NCBI GenBank assembly: GCA_037127315.1
Contig: JBBBDQ010000420.1
Coordinates: 2,938,501 to 3,002,500, forward strand
Direction of reading: 5' to 3'
Source of the DNA: Ascarosepion bandense
Taxonomy: Eukaryota; Mollusca; Cephalopoda; Sepiida; Sepiidae
Length of the DNA: 64,000 nucleotides
Positions 1 through 11,136 of this stretch are shown piece after piece. Positions within the stretch are counted from its first letter, which is position 1. Each line of letters starts with the position of its first letter. The notes below the pieces were generated by a model. The model was not told the DNA's origin and did no database searches. It was given only the letters and a program-made list of their open reading frames with translations. A program made the translations under genes and the position numbers.

Positions 1-53
1 CTGTAAAATTCATTAGTTCTTTCCTTTTGTTATACGACAGCTATGACTTGTAA

Positions 54-661
54 TTTTTTTTTTAATCGTATCACCCCGAGCAAGGCGGTAATAACGCCAC
101 TGATGTGCAGGGGGCTACGTAATAGTGAAAAGATTGGAAAAGAGAACGCCTGAAACCACATCCTAAACAGGGAACAAGGGATGAGCCTCTTAACCTGTTC
201 AATAGACGTGGGTGGAGTGTGAACCGGGCAATAGATAGATCTATCTACTCCAATTGAAAAAAAAAACCAAAAAAACAAAGTGAGAAGATTGGAAAAGAAT
301 AAGCCGGAGACCACATCCTAAACAGGGAACAAGGGATGAGCCTCTTAACCTGTTCAATAGACGTGGGTGGAGTGTGAACCGGGCGATAGATAGATCTATC
401 TACTCCAATTAAAAAAAAAACAAAGTGAGTAGATTAGATTGGAAAAAAGAAAGCCGGAGACCACACCCTAAACAGGGAACAAGGGATGAGTCTCTTAACC
501 TGTTCAATAGATGTGGGTGGAGTGTGAACCGGGTGATAGATTGATCTATCTACTCCCATTGAAAAAAAAACAACAAAGTGAGAAGTTTGGAAAAGAGAAA
601 GCCGGAAGCCACATCCTAAACAGGGACCAAGGGATGAGCCTCTTAACCTGTTCAATAGACG
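54..661 (-). repeat. Tandem array of a LINE/SINE 3'-tail repeat (4 units)
   Basis: On the minus strand this is the same repeat seen at 13102-13299 and 42459-42595 (plus) and 40915-41112 (minus). It ends in a tail reading CAGTGGCGTTACCGCCTTGC followed by GATTAAAAA, the same tail style as the CR1/Jockey-like LINE 3' ends in this window. Upstream of the tail, a 143-155 bp segment is repeated head to tail, with units starting near 125, 280, 425 and 568; the last is cut off at 661. Each unit ends in an A-rich tract and carries the palindrome TAGATAGATCTATCTA. The solitary copies elsewhere show one unit only, so the multiplication is local. No coding potential is convincing. Confidence 0.8.
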
Positions 662-860
662 TTTTGTACTTGTGAGAACGTAAACAGTGTGCTTAATTTG
701 CATAATTTTGTATTTTCGAAGTGATTAGTTTTATTCGAAACGTTGTATTTCTTTATTTCCATGGAAGAAATTAGGTAAGTATTACTGTTCTTTCAATTTT
801 TCTTATTTCCAATTATTTTCTGAAATTTTATTAAATATTCTAAACTATTATATCTTACAA

Positions 861-1092
861 GAATTTAAATGTAAAGTCAATAGTCATCTCCTATCTCATT
901 AACCTGCATCCTCTCTCTCATGCTTCTTTCTCTGTCCACTCCACTCTCATCAGTATTCTCATCCTTTTCTTTCCCACTTCCTGACACTCCCTATAACCTG
1001 TCACATTTTCTTATAACTTTTCTTCTATGTAACCCCCTGCAAAACAGTGGCAGTAAAATGCCTTGCTTGGAACGATGTGATTATAAAAAAAA
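861..1092 (+). mobile_element. CR1/Jockey-like LINE 3' end
   Basis: The first 14 codons read EFKCKVNSHLLSH-stop, matching the C-terminus of the better copy at 61842-62336 (VFKCRVNRHLLSH). A pyrimidine-rich 3' UTR follows and ends in CCCCTGCAAAACAGTGGCAG, a GATTATAAAAA-type tail. Only the last part of the element is present, as expected of 5' truncation during target-primed reverse transcription. Family assignment follows from shared C-terminus and tail within this window; the exact clade was not determined. Confidence 0.75.
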
Positions 1093-1573
1093 CTGTCCTC
1101 TTCACAAGAAGTTAATGTTAATTGTATAGTTGATTTTTTTCTTTCTTTTTCTTTGTTTGATTTGAACTTGTTCATGTCCCGCTTTTCAAAATTTAAATTA
1201 ATTGAAAAATATAAATTTACCTCTGATAAGTAAAACTGCTTTTTTTCCTTCATATTTATTGTTGCAATGGAATATCCCACACTACTTATCGCCTATGTGG
1301 AATGACTATATCAGTAGCCTATATATACAGGCGATATCAGTGACTTGCTTCGGCAATTACTAGCCTGCTATCACATTCCCTGTCTTGCCGTAGTGTATTC
1401 TCTTTACAATAAACCTCTCTTCTTTCATCTGCGCACCTGTTGCTGTTCTTCCACTCGATTACCATCTTGTGAGTTTGTAACTCCTTAAAGTGTACAATAT
1501 TTCTCATGCCTGCTAGATCTGTTTTGAACATATACACATTTTGAAACTACAGTGAAGAAAGGTAATATTTCAA

Positions 1574-1830
1574 GTCAGTTAGTTAAGTGCCATACGTGAT
1601 ACATGCTTGGGCGATCATGTCTCGAAAGCTTGACTGTGCAGAAGATTAACCTGCAGTAGGTTGCCATTGCTCTCTGCGGTAGACTGGTTGCCGACCAAGG
1701 GTATAGAGACCAATCTGTCCTGTTATTTAACCCATAACTGGAGGAAAGAGACGAAGTAATACCTTTCTCAAGGGTATTTGCGCGTAAGTGAAAGCAAGGA
1801 ATTCAACTGGAATTCGAACTCGGCTCCCTG
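1574..1830 (-). mobile_element. tRNA-derived SINE (family A), head degraded
   Basis: Family A is the commonest SINE here. Read on its sense strand, intact copies start GGATGTGCGTTGTGG, carry an A box (TGGTGCAGTGGATATCGG) and B box (GAGTTCGAATTCC), and end in a stem-loop tail and CACTTAACTGAC. This copy keeps the tail and body up to the B box, but the A-box part is lost near 1830. Confidence 0.85.
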
Positions 1831-1942
1831 AAAGGAGAAAAAACAGAACAAAAGGCAGTACCGAACTTGCAATATTGACAAATATACTGTCAAAAATATT
1901 AAAAAGTGTCGCTAAACTCAGAGAGATTAGGCGGGCAGATTG

Positions 1943-2800
1943 ATATATTTTTTATAATCATTTCACCCCAAGTAAGGCAGAATTGCTATTGCTGCTCGTG
2001 GGGTTATTTAAGGTTAGTGATAAGAAAGAGGTACAAGTCATTTGGGGGTCAGAGAATGAGTAAGTAATGGATGAGAATACAGGTGTGAAGAGAACTGCAT
2101 GACAGTAGAATGGAAAGGAAGAAGAACATTCTACAAAGTTTGTCAGGGAAAGGATATGAGTCAAGAAGATAAGAGATGGCAACTGACTTTGGATTTAAAT
2201 TCTTAGAGATTTTAGCTGTCAGGGAAGCAAGTATACGGAAGGGAATTCCACAGGCAGGAAGCGCGAGAAAAGAAACTGGGAGTAGAAGTTGTGGTTACAT
2301 TGGAGTTCTTCCTAAAGAGAGGAAGGTAACCAGGAATATAGAAATCAGTGGAAGAAATAGAGGAGTCAAGGTTAGTTTCACGGAGAGTTAAGATGTCAGG
2401 TGAGTTTACTTTGATAAAGGATTCAACGCTGTAAAATTTGGTACGGAAAACCTGGACATTCGAGAAAGAGATGTTAATAGGTTTAGGTGATTTATGTTTA
2501 GCTGGTTTAGTGTTAGTTCTTATTTTATGTAATGTCATGATTAGTGATTTTTGGTAAGGAAAGGCTTAGAGTAGTAATAGCAGTCAAACTGCAGCATAAT
2601 GTCGCCTCAGGGTTACCCACCGGAAGCACTTGCAGATACACCCATCCATACGCGACATAGCACTCCAAAAAATACCCCGATATTATCAACTGTTGACTAG
2701 AGCAACCTCTCAAGACGCTACGCAAGTGTTATGCTCCTAACTACCAGTCGGAAGCAACAACCAGGAAACTGTTGACCCGGTACGTTCAGAATAACGAGAT
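1943..2800 (-). mobile_element. Internally deleted CR1/Jockey-like LINE with endonuclease/C-terminus fusion
   Basis: Reading the minus strand, an ORF from 2538 begins near the start of an APE-type endonuclease. It shows PINISFSNVQVF, then SPDILTLRETNLDSSI (the ET motif holds the catalytic glutamate of APE-like LINE endonucleases) and PGYLPLFRK. About residue 80 it passes directly into FFSRASCLWNSLPYTCFPDS, which is the LINE C-terminus of the copy at 61842. The rest of the endonuclease and the whole reverse transcriptase are missing. A stop lies soon after, followed by a 3' UTR and the GATTATAAAAA tail at 1943-1990. Sequence from about 2540 to 2800 is plausibly the 5' UTR or an ORF1 remnant. 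It cannot move by itself. Confidence 0.75.
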
Positions 2801-2837
2801 GTCACCACCATCCACACACATTGCAAAAAGCTTACGA

Positions 2838-2995
2838 CAGCACTACTATTAAGACCTAAGGAGAGGAAAGAAACCGGGAACCTCTTCCTAAACAGGAAAC
2901 AAAGCATGTGTTTCTACTCCTGTTCAGAAGAAGAGGAAGGAGTATGAACCGCGCGATACTATGTTCTAATTACTCCAATTTAAAAAAAATAAAAA
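2838..2995 (-). repeat. Diverged copy of the LINE/SINE-tail repeat
   Basis: On the minus strand it reads AATTGGAGTAATTAG, then a diverged CGGTTCATACTCC, GAACAGGAGTAG and CCTGTTTAGGAAGAGG, matching in order the repeat arrayed at 54-661. It lacks the terminal tail and is more diverged than the other copies. Confidence 0.6.
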
Positions 2996-3365
2996 TAAAA
3001 GTCCTAAGTTTTAACGTAGTTGAAGTCATGAGATTCCTCAGTAATCACTGTAAGATAATTTTCACATGCCTTTTCTTGGAAATTCAAACAAAAATAAAAT
3101 AAAACAAAAATGCTTGCAGTTTATACGCCTAAAAGAGCTAACTTTATATGCGACAAAACATAGAATATAAATAAATACATATATAAATCTTAATTTTTAA
3201 ATTAAAAGCTAAGGAAAAAAGAGGTCAATTAAGCTTACTAGAGACGAAATCAGCTACTATCAAAATATTAACTGAGTTGAGTGAAACTTTAAATTCATCA
3301 TGGTGAATTCCGTTTCACTTTTTATACAGTTGTTAATTCATTTAGCCTCTAGCTTTATTGTCCGA

Positions 3366-3366
<1 letters not shown>
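2996..3366. other. AT-rich DNA, no feature seen
   Basis: I see no ORF, RNA or repeat match here apart from A/T runs. Confidence 0.6.
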
Positions 3367-3412
<46 letters not shown>

Positions 3413-3427
3413 GATAGAAAGAGATAG

Positions 3428-3478
<51 letters not shown>
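3367..3478. repeat. (GA)n / (GATA)n compound microsatellite
   Basis: Two (GA)n blocks flank a GATA-type block. The Ser/Leu-rich ORF across it on the minus strand is a translation of the microsatellite. Confidence 0.95.
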
Positions 3479-3480
<2 letters not shown>

Positions 3481-5439
3481 GTTAGTCAGAACGGCGAAAA
3501 CCCATGTTGTAACAATAGAATTATGCACATGTTTATTAAACATCAGATATTTTTTCACCAATGTTTTCCAGTGACGAAACAACCGATGACAATTTTGAGT
3601 TAGACTTGCTGGAAAGAGAGTCTTTTAAAGATCTTTAGTTATGCCATTAAACTAATTAGGGTTGATGTGTCTTTCAAGTTCGGGGCACGGATAGCTAATG
3701 CCTTTCTATTAGAGCTACAAGGTTTTCCTCATGCAAGCCTTAACTAAAAGATGCTACGATGAGTAAAAAATTGACATAGAAAAACCAAGTCTAAAATAAC
3801 TCCCATCAGAAGTATGTTCAGAAACACAAAAATATCATCAGAATTGGTGTTAATTGCAGAGTTCATAATGTCATATTGTAATATAAATAAGTGACAGAGG
3901 AAAACGGCTAAAAATTATGCTAACCACTTTACCTAGTTTATTTTATAGTACAGTAGTTTTAGAGAGATTTTCAATAAACAATGCATATTGAAAACATTTT
4001 TTCATATAATATGTGTCCAGCAGTATATAAAAGCAGACTTTTATCTATTTTTGTTTTCGTTTTTATTATGATATAAATGGTGTATGATCTTATTCATTAA
4101 TTAGGTCTTTGCTTATAGTTAATAATTAGAATTTTGTTTTGAATATATTTTCCATTCAATATATCAAATACAAAAATATCAATTCTATTTTGATTTATAC
4201 TTAAAATAAGAAAAGTTTGAAGACAAATTATAAGCAAAATATGTGGAAGTTAAGTATTTCTGTAATGTTTTTCAGACGATATTTAAATATAAATGCTCAA
4301 AAATTGGTAAAAGCTATAAATATAATATTTGGTGTTAGTAGTTATCACATCAAACCCTAGATTTCGCACTGAATATAATGTTGATTTCCTAAAAATGTGA
4401 AAAATCAAACTGTCGTACTGCAGCAAGCCTACACGTGAGTTGTTTATAATAAATTTTAATTCATACAATATGGTATGAGGTCGCATATTCATTCTGATGA
4501 TAGTACAGCTAAAATTTGCTTCTCATCGACTTATAACAATCTCAGTCCCTCTGTTACATACGTTTTCTCTGTTACATACTTTTCTTAAATATATATTGAT
4601 GTCAAAAGCAACCCCAGATTTTTGTCTTTTTCTAATTCTGTTACAATTATACCACTGATGTCATTGTTGTTATTTTGCCACTAGTGGCACATATCTTACA
4701 ACATATTTGGCGTATTAAAAGTTTTAGAAACTCTAGTATTTTGGCAAGATTTGAGTGTTGTTAGCTGATTAGATTATGTAGTCTGAAAGCGCAGAATTTA
4801 GTATCGTTATTACATCTGTATTGGAGCTGATTAATCCTCAATTTCCATGCTTGATAGAATTCAAAATCTTTTACGCGGTCCTGTGAGGGAAGGAGTTCTT
4901 TTCCACAAGGGCTAAATTGCACGCCTATTGCTATTTCAGTTTCAGATGTTAGGATGAGCGCCATTTTTTTCTTTCACCGCATGGGATCATTACAGCCAGA
5001 ACATGCAATGCTACTTCGACGGAATCGAATCACTCATCCTATTTAAACGAACTCCCCCGTGAATGCTTCCCTCCTCGAATCAACGGCCGAGTGCTATCGA
5101 TCCCCATATTATGTTAAAAAATTTTCTCTCTTTCATTCTTATCACACTGTTTATTTCAGCAATAATCCCCTTCCTTGAGTGGCTCACAAATCACGTATTG
5201 TATAAACCTCAGTATAAAACGATTCATCATAAGCCTCTTATGAGTTTCCATGTTGTTTGAAAAAACGTTTTTAATTTTGATACATGCTTTTTACTAAATT
5301 GTAAACTGAAGGTTAACATTTAAGAAAAACATTAAAAAAATTATTGAATTTTAACATTCAATAAAAATAATAGAGAAATTAGAAAAAAGACTATTCAAAA
5401 CATTACTATAGTATCTCTACTACTTCACTCAAATAACAG
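3479..5439. other. AT-rich DNA, no gene seen
   Basis: Nearly 2 kb without a recognisable repeat or credible coding region. Short ORFs have no recognisable motifs. A 12-bp palindrome GCCACTAGTGGC lies near 4677. Confidence 0.5.
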
Positions 5440-5656
5440 CTTCTTCTTCTATGTGCCCTGTCCCTTCAGGACGTAGGCGATCATGGATCTCCACGTCTCC
5501 CTATCCCTTGTGGCTCTTAGTATGTTTGCTCCTGTTGCTCCTGGCAACCTCCGTTCCGTCATCCACCTGATCAGACCTTGCAAATATGTTATCCGCTGCC
5601 TTCCTCTGTCTCTCCTTCCTTCTATCTGTCCAGTCAGTATCAGGTTCTCCAGGTAG
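5440..5656 (-). pseudogene. RTE-like LINE reverse transcriptase C-terminus
   Basis: The minus strand reads LENLILTGQIEGRRDRGRQR, then TYLQGLIRWMTER, then ATRDRETWRSMIAYVLKGQGT and a stop. This G-R-RDRGRQR ... W-MIA-VLKGHGT ending is characteristic of the C-terminus of RTE-type non-LTR retrotransposons. Only about 70 residues remain. Related copies lie at 27173, 33046, 33359, 37945, 38186 and 38497. Confidence 0.8.
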
Positions 5657-5848
5657 CATGAAGAAAAAAGGTCTCAAACTTATTAAAAACAAAGTTTTTC
5701 CCTCAAAATGAAAAAAAAAACAAAGTATTTTTTAATTATTTAAAAAAAAAAACCTTTCTAATATGTTCGAAATTTTGGTAAAAAATTTTTTTTTTCGTCA
5801 GCAGGTGCCCAAATGTTTAATATGATCATGTAATATAACGAGTGAGAT

Positions 5849-6134
5849 GTGGATATCGGCTCGGAACGAGAAATCGGGGAACCGAGTTCGAATTCCAGTT
5901 GAATTCCTTGCACTCACTTACGCACAAATACCCTTGGGAAAGGTATTAATCCGTCTCTTCCTTCCAGTTATGGGTTAAATAATAGGACAGGTTGGGTTCT
6001 ATAGCCTTGGTCGGCAACCAGTCTACCGCAGAAAGCAATGGAAACCTACTGCGGGATAATCTTCTGCCCAGTCAGTCATGTCTCTTTCGAGACATGATCG
6101 CCCAAAGCGTGTATCGCGCATGGCATTTAACTGA
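5849..6134 (+). mobile_element. tRNA-derived SINE (family A)
   Basis: Nearly full length but missing the first nucleotides of the tRNA-like head. The sense strand shows GTGGATATCGGCTCGG, B box GAGTTCGAATTCC, the CATGTCTCTTTCGAGACATG tail stem-loop and a CATTTAACTGAC end. No coding potential. Confidence 0.9.
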
Positions 6135-6976
6135 CAGAATATAACGAAACTTATTTTTTATCGGTGAAAAAACATATTAACTTGGAAATTCTTGCAAAAA
6201 TAAAATAATTGTCGGATTTTAATGAAACTTTCAGGATTATTCACAAATGAATGAAATCATTTTCTAAATTATTATATTTAGAAAATCTCAGAAAGAATAT
6301 TTCATTCCCAGAAATACAAATCTGTTTTGAAAATTTGTTAGACGCATGACACATTGGGAAATGCAAATAATGTTTTTTTCTTTTTTCTTACAGCTTTCCT
6401 TTTTTTCCGAAAATCCGCTCCGAATAGTAAAATAAAATATGAAATAAAACTATGACATTATCTAATTAGATAAGCTTTTAATTACTTTTTAAAGTATATA
6501 TATAATAAAGACATTATAGTCTGCAGAAATAAAATTTCATGAATTTCAAAAATATTCTAGAATTTTTTAAAGCCATGTCGCAATTAGGTTATTAAGTTAT
6601 GAAGTGAAGACTATATTTACTAAAGGAAAATTGAAAAGCTTAGTATAAATTTTCGAACAAAAGATGTTAAAATAAGTATTAACATTTTTTTGTCGGCAAG
6701 TTGTTTTTTTGAAAGTATGATATTTTGTATGTGGCAGTAAAAGGTCACGCGTTTGACATTTTCTTTTATTTACAGGAAAAATTGAATAATTATGTCAATT
6801 ATGGTCAGCCATATTTATCTTATTACCACATCTGGCTGTCATCACTCACTTCACAGGTCAGAAAGACCAAACTTCCGTGATTAAGAAATACATTTTATTC
6901 TAAATTTCATTCTATAAAAAAGTAATACCCGTTTCAAATCAGATTAATTTAACTTTAAACTTGCTAAATTTATCCC
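6135..6976. other. AT-rich DNA, no feature seen
   Basis: No ORF with recognisable motifs, RNA gene or repeat family copy was identified. Confidence 0.5.
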
Positions 6977-7190
6977 TCAGTAGGTTTCCATTACTTTCCG
7001 TGGTAGACTGGTTGCCATCCAAGGCAATAGAACCCAATCTGTCGTGTCATTTAACACATAACTTGAAGGAAGAGACGGATTAATAACTTTGCCAGGGGTA
7101 TTTGTGCGTAAGTGAGTGCAAAGAATTCAACTGGAATTTGAACTCGGCTCCCCGATTTTCAATTCCAAGCTGATATCAACTGCACCACAA
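6977..7190 (-). mobile_element. tRNA-derived SINE (family A), 3'-tail missing
   Basis: From the body (AGTAGGTTTCCATTACTTTC on the plus strand) to the tRNA-like head (complement of TGGTGCAGTTGATATCAGC), but without the tail stem-loop and terminal CACTTAACTGAC. The break is internal, so this end was lost by later deletion or recombination rather than by normal 5' truncation. Confidence 0.85.
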
Positions 7191-7215
7191 ACTGAACATA
7201 AAAACAATACCTTAA

Positions 7216-7272
7216 ACCCCTACCTTTTTGGCATTAAATAACCCACATAGGTTGATATGCCGTTAAACAAAA
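7216..7272 (+). repeat. Shared retroposon 3' tail fragment
   Basis: The sequence around AGGTTGATATGCCGTTAAAC with an AAACAAAAC-type tail resembles the 3' ends of the composite SINEs at 12273-12769 and 19229-19678 (GAGGTTGATATGCCATAAAA). It is probably the extreme 3' end of the LINE or SINE that supplies this tail. Confidence 0.55.
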
Positions 7273-7370
7273 CAAACTCAAATTCTGAAATCTTATTCGC
7301 GAATTACATCTTAAACTATTCAAGTCTAAAATTATCTGTCTATCTTTTCCGTTTTCTTACACTATTTTAT

Positions 7371-8235
7371 ACTAACTAGCATCATAGCCCGGCGTTTCCC
7401 GTGCAACGCAGAACATTTTAGTATTAGTAGAAAAAAATCTATTTTCTTTTGTTTTGCGTAAACGTGATTTGATGTTTTGTGTGACATTGTTAACAACATT
7501 GCGTTTGTGTTTGTTTCAAAATTACGGGGAAAAATATTTACATTTTTTTGTTGACTAAATGAATTTACCATGAAAATAAAAAAAATATTCATTTTCTTTT
7601 ACTGAAATTAGAAATATAAAAACTATTACGCTCACAGTTCAGAAATTTTCGAAGAATATTTAAAAATGTAGACATTTAATTTTAAAGGAAAAAGTTACAT
7701 TAATGCCACACGAACTTACAGAAAGTTGATTTCCTGCATAAAATATTTAGCGAAAAAAAGCTTTTCTTTTTTTAATTTTATTTTCTGAAGCATGGAATAT
7801 TAAATCTGAAAAAAAAAAGATCTAAATAATTAAATTAACCATTGGCACTTTTTTTTACATATATTGTTTTTGTTTGAAAAAACACTTTTTTTTTAAAAAT
7901 TCTTTTGTTTTAAAATTACGGGGAAAAATATTGACATTTCTTTTTTGATCAAATGAATTTTTAAAACGTAAGAATAAAAATTAGATATAAAGGCTCATTT
8001 TTTTAGTCGCGTTTGACACGTGTGATATGATTTCTGTGACGTAATCTAGCAACCATCTTAGATCTTAGATGTTTTACGGAGCAAATGTTAACAATCGGCA
8101 CCATTGGCCAAAAATTGCGAAAGAGAAAATTGCTATCCCTAGAAAGTTTGAACGGCGTAGCTTAAAAAATGTAGGCGTGCGTAGCTTACAGTCACACACA
8201 GACTCACAGATTGCCTTATATATATATATATAGAT
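7371..8235. repeat. Unclassified AT-rich interspersed element with internal duplication
   Basis: The left edge reads ACTAGCATCATAGCCCGGCG and the right edge runs into CAGACTCACAGATTGCC followed by a short (TA)n. Internally, a block with AAAATTACGGGGAAAAATAT occurs twice, near 7519 and 7912, with similar flanks, so about 390 bp is duplicated. Edge motifs of the type TAGC...CCCGGCGTTGCCCG are widespread in invertebrate repeats, but I cannot assign a superfamily. No transposase or RT motif was seen. Confidence 0.45.
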
Positions 8236-8559
8236 AATTCTTCACACAGTAACCTCTTATCTTGAATGGCACTTCGGCCTTATATTAGGTGAACATTAGC
8301 AAAACAAAAAAACAAAAAAAAAACAAGAAGATTATGCTGTCATAATTTTTATATCACTCATCGCCATTATTAATTTTTGACTCGTCTGACTTTCAAAATA
8401 TTTTTTTTTATCACAATGCAAATTTCATTTTACAGCACCTCATTCTTTTATTTGTATTTACACTTCATACTTGGTAGTCAGTTTTTTTTAAAAATCAAAT
8501 GCATTTCAAGTAAAGCCACTAAGACACAAACGTTACTGGGTGTAAAAGAATTATAAAAC
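8236..8559. other. AT-rich DNA, no feature seen
   Basis: Poly-A and poly-T runs only. Confidence 0.5.
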
Positions 8560-8800
8560 AGAAAATATTATGAAGGAGTGGGAACAAAAGAAGAGTAATG
8601 GAAGAGACGAGAGATAATTGAAACTGCATTTAAATTTTTGAAGATCAAATTCGTCTGGAAAGCATGGTGTCGGAAAAGTGTTCGACAGGCGAAAAGTACT
8701 AGAAAAGAAACTGTTAGCATAGAACTTGCGGTTAGATCTAGATAATTCGAATATAAATTGATGAGACCTTATTGCCAATCTAGTACTCTTGAATTCAGAA
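8560..8800 (-). pseudogene. CR1/Jockey-like LINE C-terminal fragment
   Basis: Minus-strand translation gives SNRKFYANSFFSSTFRLSN, then CFPDEFDLQKFKCSFNYL. These align with NRKFYSNSFFSRASRLWNSL and CFPDSYNLQVFKCRVNRHLL of the copy at 61842. The normal LWNSLP is degraded. There is no tail, so the 3' end is missing too. Confidence 0.75.
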
Positions 8801-9113
8801 AGTCTAGATACAATAGTGAAGAGCTCATCCGAATAATTACTATGAAAGTATTTCCAGAATGTGCAAAGGGAAGCTACTTTACGGCAATAGGAAACTAAAA
8901 CGTCAAGTCAGGACCAATAATATTGCTGATTCTACTTTGGATTTTATGCCTTAAAACGTTCTTATGTTTTCACTCCAAAACAAAACAAAATAATACGAAA
9001 ATTAAGACAAAACAATCGCAAAAACGAATACATTTAAAGAATCTAATATTTTTCCATGTGCTCCGACGAACTAGGTCACTAGTGCCTCTTACACAATAAT
9101 TTACTTGCACAAC

Positions 9114-9527
9114 CAGACAAGCAACAAGATTCCACTCTTTTACAGTTAAATCAGCCAAATGCAGCCGAGAGTTCTACTCCAGTAGCTTCTTTTCTCGCAC
9201 TTCTCGCCTGTTGAACTCCCTTCCGTATACTTGCTTTTCTAACAACTACCACCTCCCGGAATTTAAATGCAATGTCAATTCCTACCTCTTATCCTTCCAT
9301 CGTCCTTTCTACTTCACCCCGTATATCTTGTTCTTTTTCTTTCTCACTCGACCTTCGCAACTGTCATCCCAACTATATTCCCAACCTTTTCTTGTCCTCT
9401 CTCTGACAAATTCTGGAACTGGCTCGTCTTTCTGTTCGCTCTCCTCCTGCTGAAACTTTTACTCTCTTATATACCCCCCTGCGCATCAGTAGTGGTACCG
9501 TCTTGCTTGGGGCAAAACGATTAAAAA
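9114..9527 (+). mobile_element. CR1/Jockey-like LINE 3' end with tail
   Basis: Codons read RQATRFHSFTVKSAKCSREF, YSSSFFSRTSRLLNSLPYTC and FKCNVNSYLL, the usual C-terminal block of this LINE. A long pyrimidine-rich 3' UTR follows, ending CTGCGCATCAGTAGTGG, CCTTGCTTGGGG and GATTAAAAAAATAAG. It is a 5'-truncated insertion of about 410 bp. The shift into a second reading frame after LLS reflects the UTR rather than coding. Confidence 0.85.
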
Positions 9528-10200
9528 AATAAGTAAGAATTATGACTCATTGACATTACTCGAGTAAACTCACTTATGTTTGTACAAATTTAATTAGTGG
9601 GATTTTAATTTTTTTTTTCGTGTTTATTGATGCGAAGCAATTTCTGAGCTTAGCAACGAGAAGTGAGTCTGTTTCATCGGTTCAATTTTCTGATAAGCTA
9701 TCTACGCCGCCATTTCACACCCTATCCCTGTCGTCTGCTAAAGAAGAATAAACAAGCCTTCCCAATCTGGGTTCCTTTCCCAATGCTGAGATTACTTTTC
9801 ACTACGCCTACAAACGGTTTTCGATGATGTCAGGCTACAGAATGTTATCACTACGCACCCTTACACCGGAGTTACTTTATGTAACAAATAACCAGTATGA
9901 ATATATATTTGATTTTCGTCCAGTTTAATACCATCTTAACTCCTCAGACCACTAAAATCCTCATTCGTTTTCTTGTCAACATGCCATTACTTAAAACTTA
10001 CCCAGCAATAAAATATAAACAATAAACGAACGAAAGGATGAGTAATAGGTCTTTTATCTGGTTTCCCCTCCTCGACTTAATGCTCTAATATAGGCCGTAA
10101 CAAAGTCGCTGAATGACTACCTTATTCTTCGTTTTAGTGATAAAATAGCATTACTTTGAAAATTTCATATGTTTGTTTAGAGTCTCTGGTCAACTTTATC
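9528..10200. other. Unannotated DNA
   Basis: No recognisable repeat or gene. Composition is more balanced than in neighbouring AT-rich tracts. Confidence 0.45.
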
Positions 10201-10425
10201 GCGGACAGATAACAGCAGCCAGGTTTTTATGAAGGAAGATAATCGAGTCTCTCTCGTCAGTGAGAGTTGTCGGTCGTCTTTCTCGTGGACGGCATCATTC
10301 GTCTCGGCGTCGATCTAAAGCGACAGTCCAAGCCGCCATCTGTAGAAGCTCGTCACTTCAAGACGTCTACATCCTACAATCTTACTAGTGTTGGGAGTGA
10401 AACGAATCAACATGGGGTAATGTCA
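10201..10425 (+). promoter_or_regulatory. CpG-rich island, possible 5' exon/promoter of a host gene
   Basis: This stretch is conspicuously rich in CG dinucleotides (for example GTCGGTCGTC, CTCGGCGTCGATC) in a window where most unique DNA is CpG-poor. It matches no repeat family I recognise here. Near its end it reads CAACATGGGGTAATGTC, which could be a start codon followed at once by a GT splice donor. That exon reading is inference only: no continuing coding exon was recognised downstream and no core promoter element is clear. Confidence 0.25.
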
Positions 10426-10729
10426 AAACAGTAATCTACTTTCTGATAAAACAGCACAGACGACATGAGAAACGGCGATCGGTTACGAACCGTGAGCACA
10501 AAATAACACGTGTATTTTGCGCTGAATTTCTCTCTTTATCAGTGAGGCTCTTTCGCCACCAGCGCTCAGATAGGATATATCATATAACAGAGATTTCGAG
10601 ATTGCCTTTTGCTCAAGACATTGTTACCTTCTTAAGCACTTAGGAAATATGTCTGTACCTTAGCGATAGATTTTACAAGAATAAAATAAACTATTAAAAA
10701 TGGTGTCTGTTTTTGCCTATTATACGTCA

Positions 10730-11015
10730 GTCTGTCAGTTAAGTGCCATACGTGAAACACGCTTGGGCGATCATGTCTCTTTCGAGACATGACTGACTGA
10801 TTATCCCGCAGTAGGTTGACATTGCTTTCTGCGGTAGACTGGTTGCCAGCCAAGGCTATAGAACCCAATCTGTCGTGTTATTTAACCCATAACTGGAAGG
10901 AAGAGACGGATTAATACCTTTCCCAAGGGTATTTGTGCGTAAGTGAATGCAATGAATTCAAATGGAATTCGAACTCGGTTCCTCGATTTTTCGTTTCGAG
11001 CCGATATATGTACAT
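10730..11015 (-). mobile_element. tRNA-derived SINE (family A) with 14-bp target duplication
   Basis: Almost full-length copy, lacking only the first part of the tRNA-like head. It is flanked by perfect repeats CCTATTATACGTCA at 10716-10729 and 11016-11029, which define both edges. Such duplications show insertion by LINE-type target-primed reverse transcription. Confidence 0.95.
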
Positions 11016-11136
11016 CCTATTATACGTCACGATGCCTTTTTTCTGTTATTTTTTTCCAAAGAGAAGAGGCATTTGAACAAATGACTCATACTGAATTATA
11101 ACCCAACACTTTTTTATTGGTTTAAGATTTTTCCTT

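Noticed and set aside
3355..3582. Ser/Leu-rich ORF
   Set aside because: Translation of (GA)n and (GATA)n repeats.
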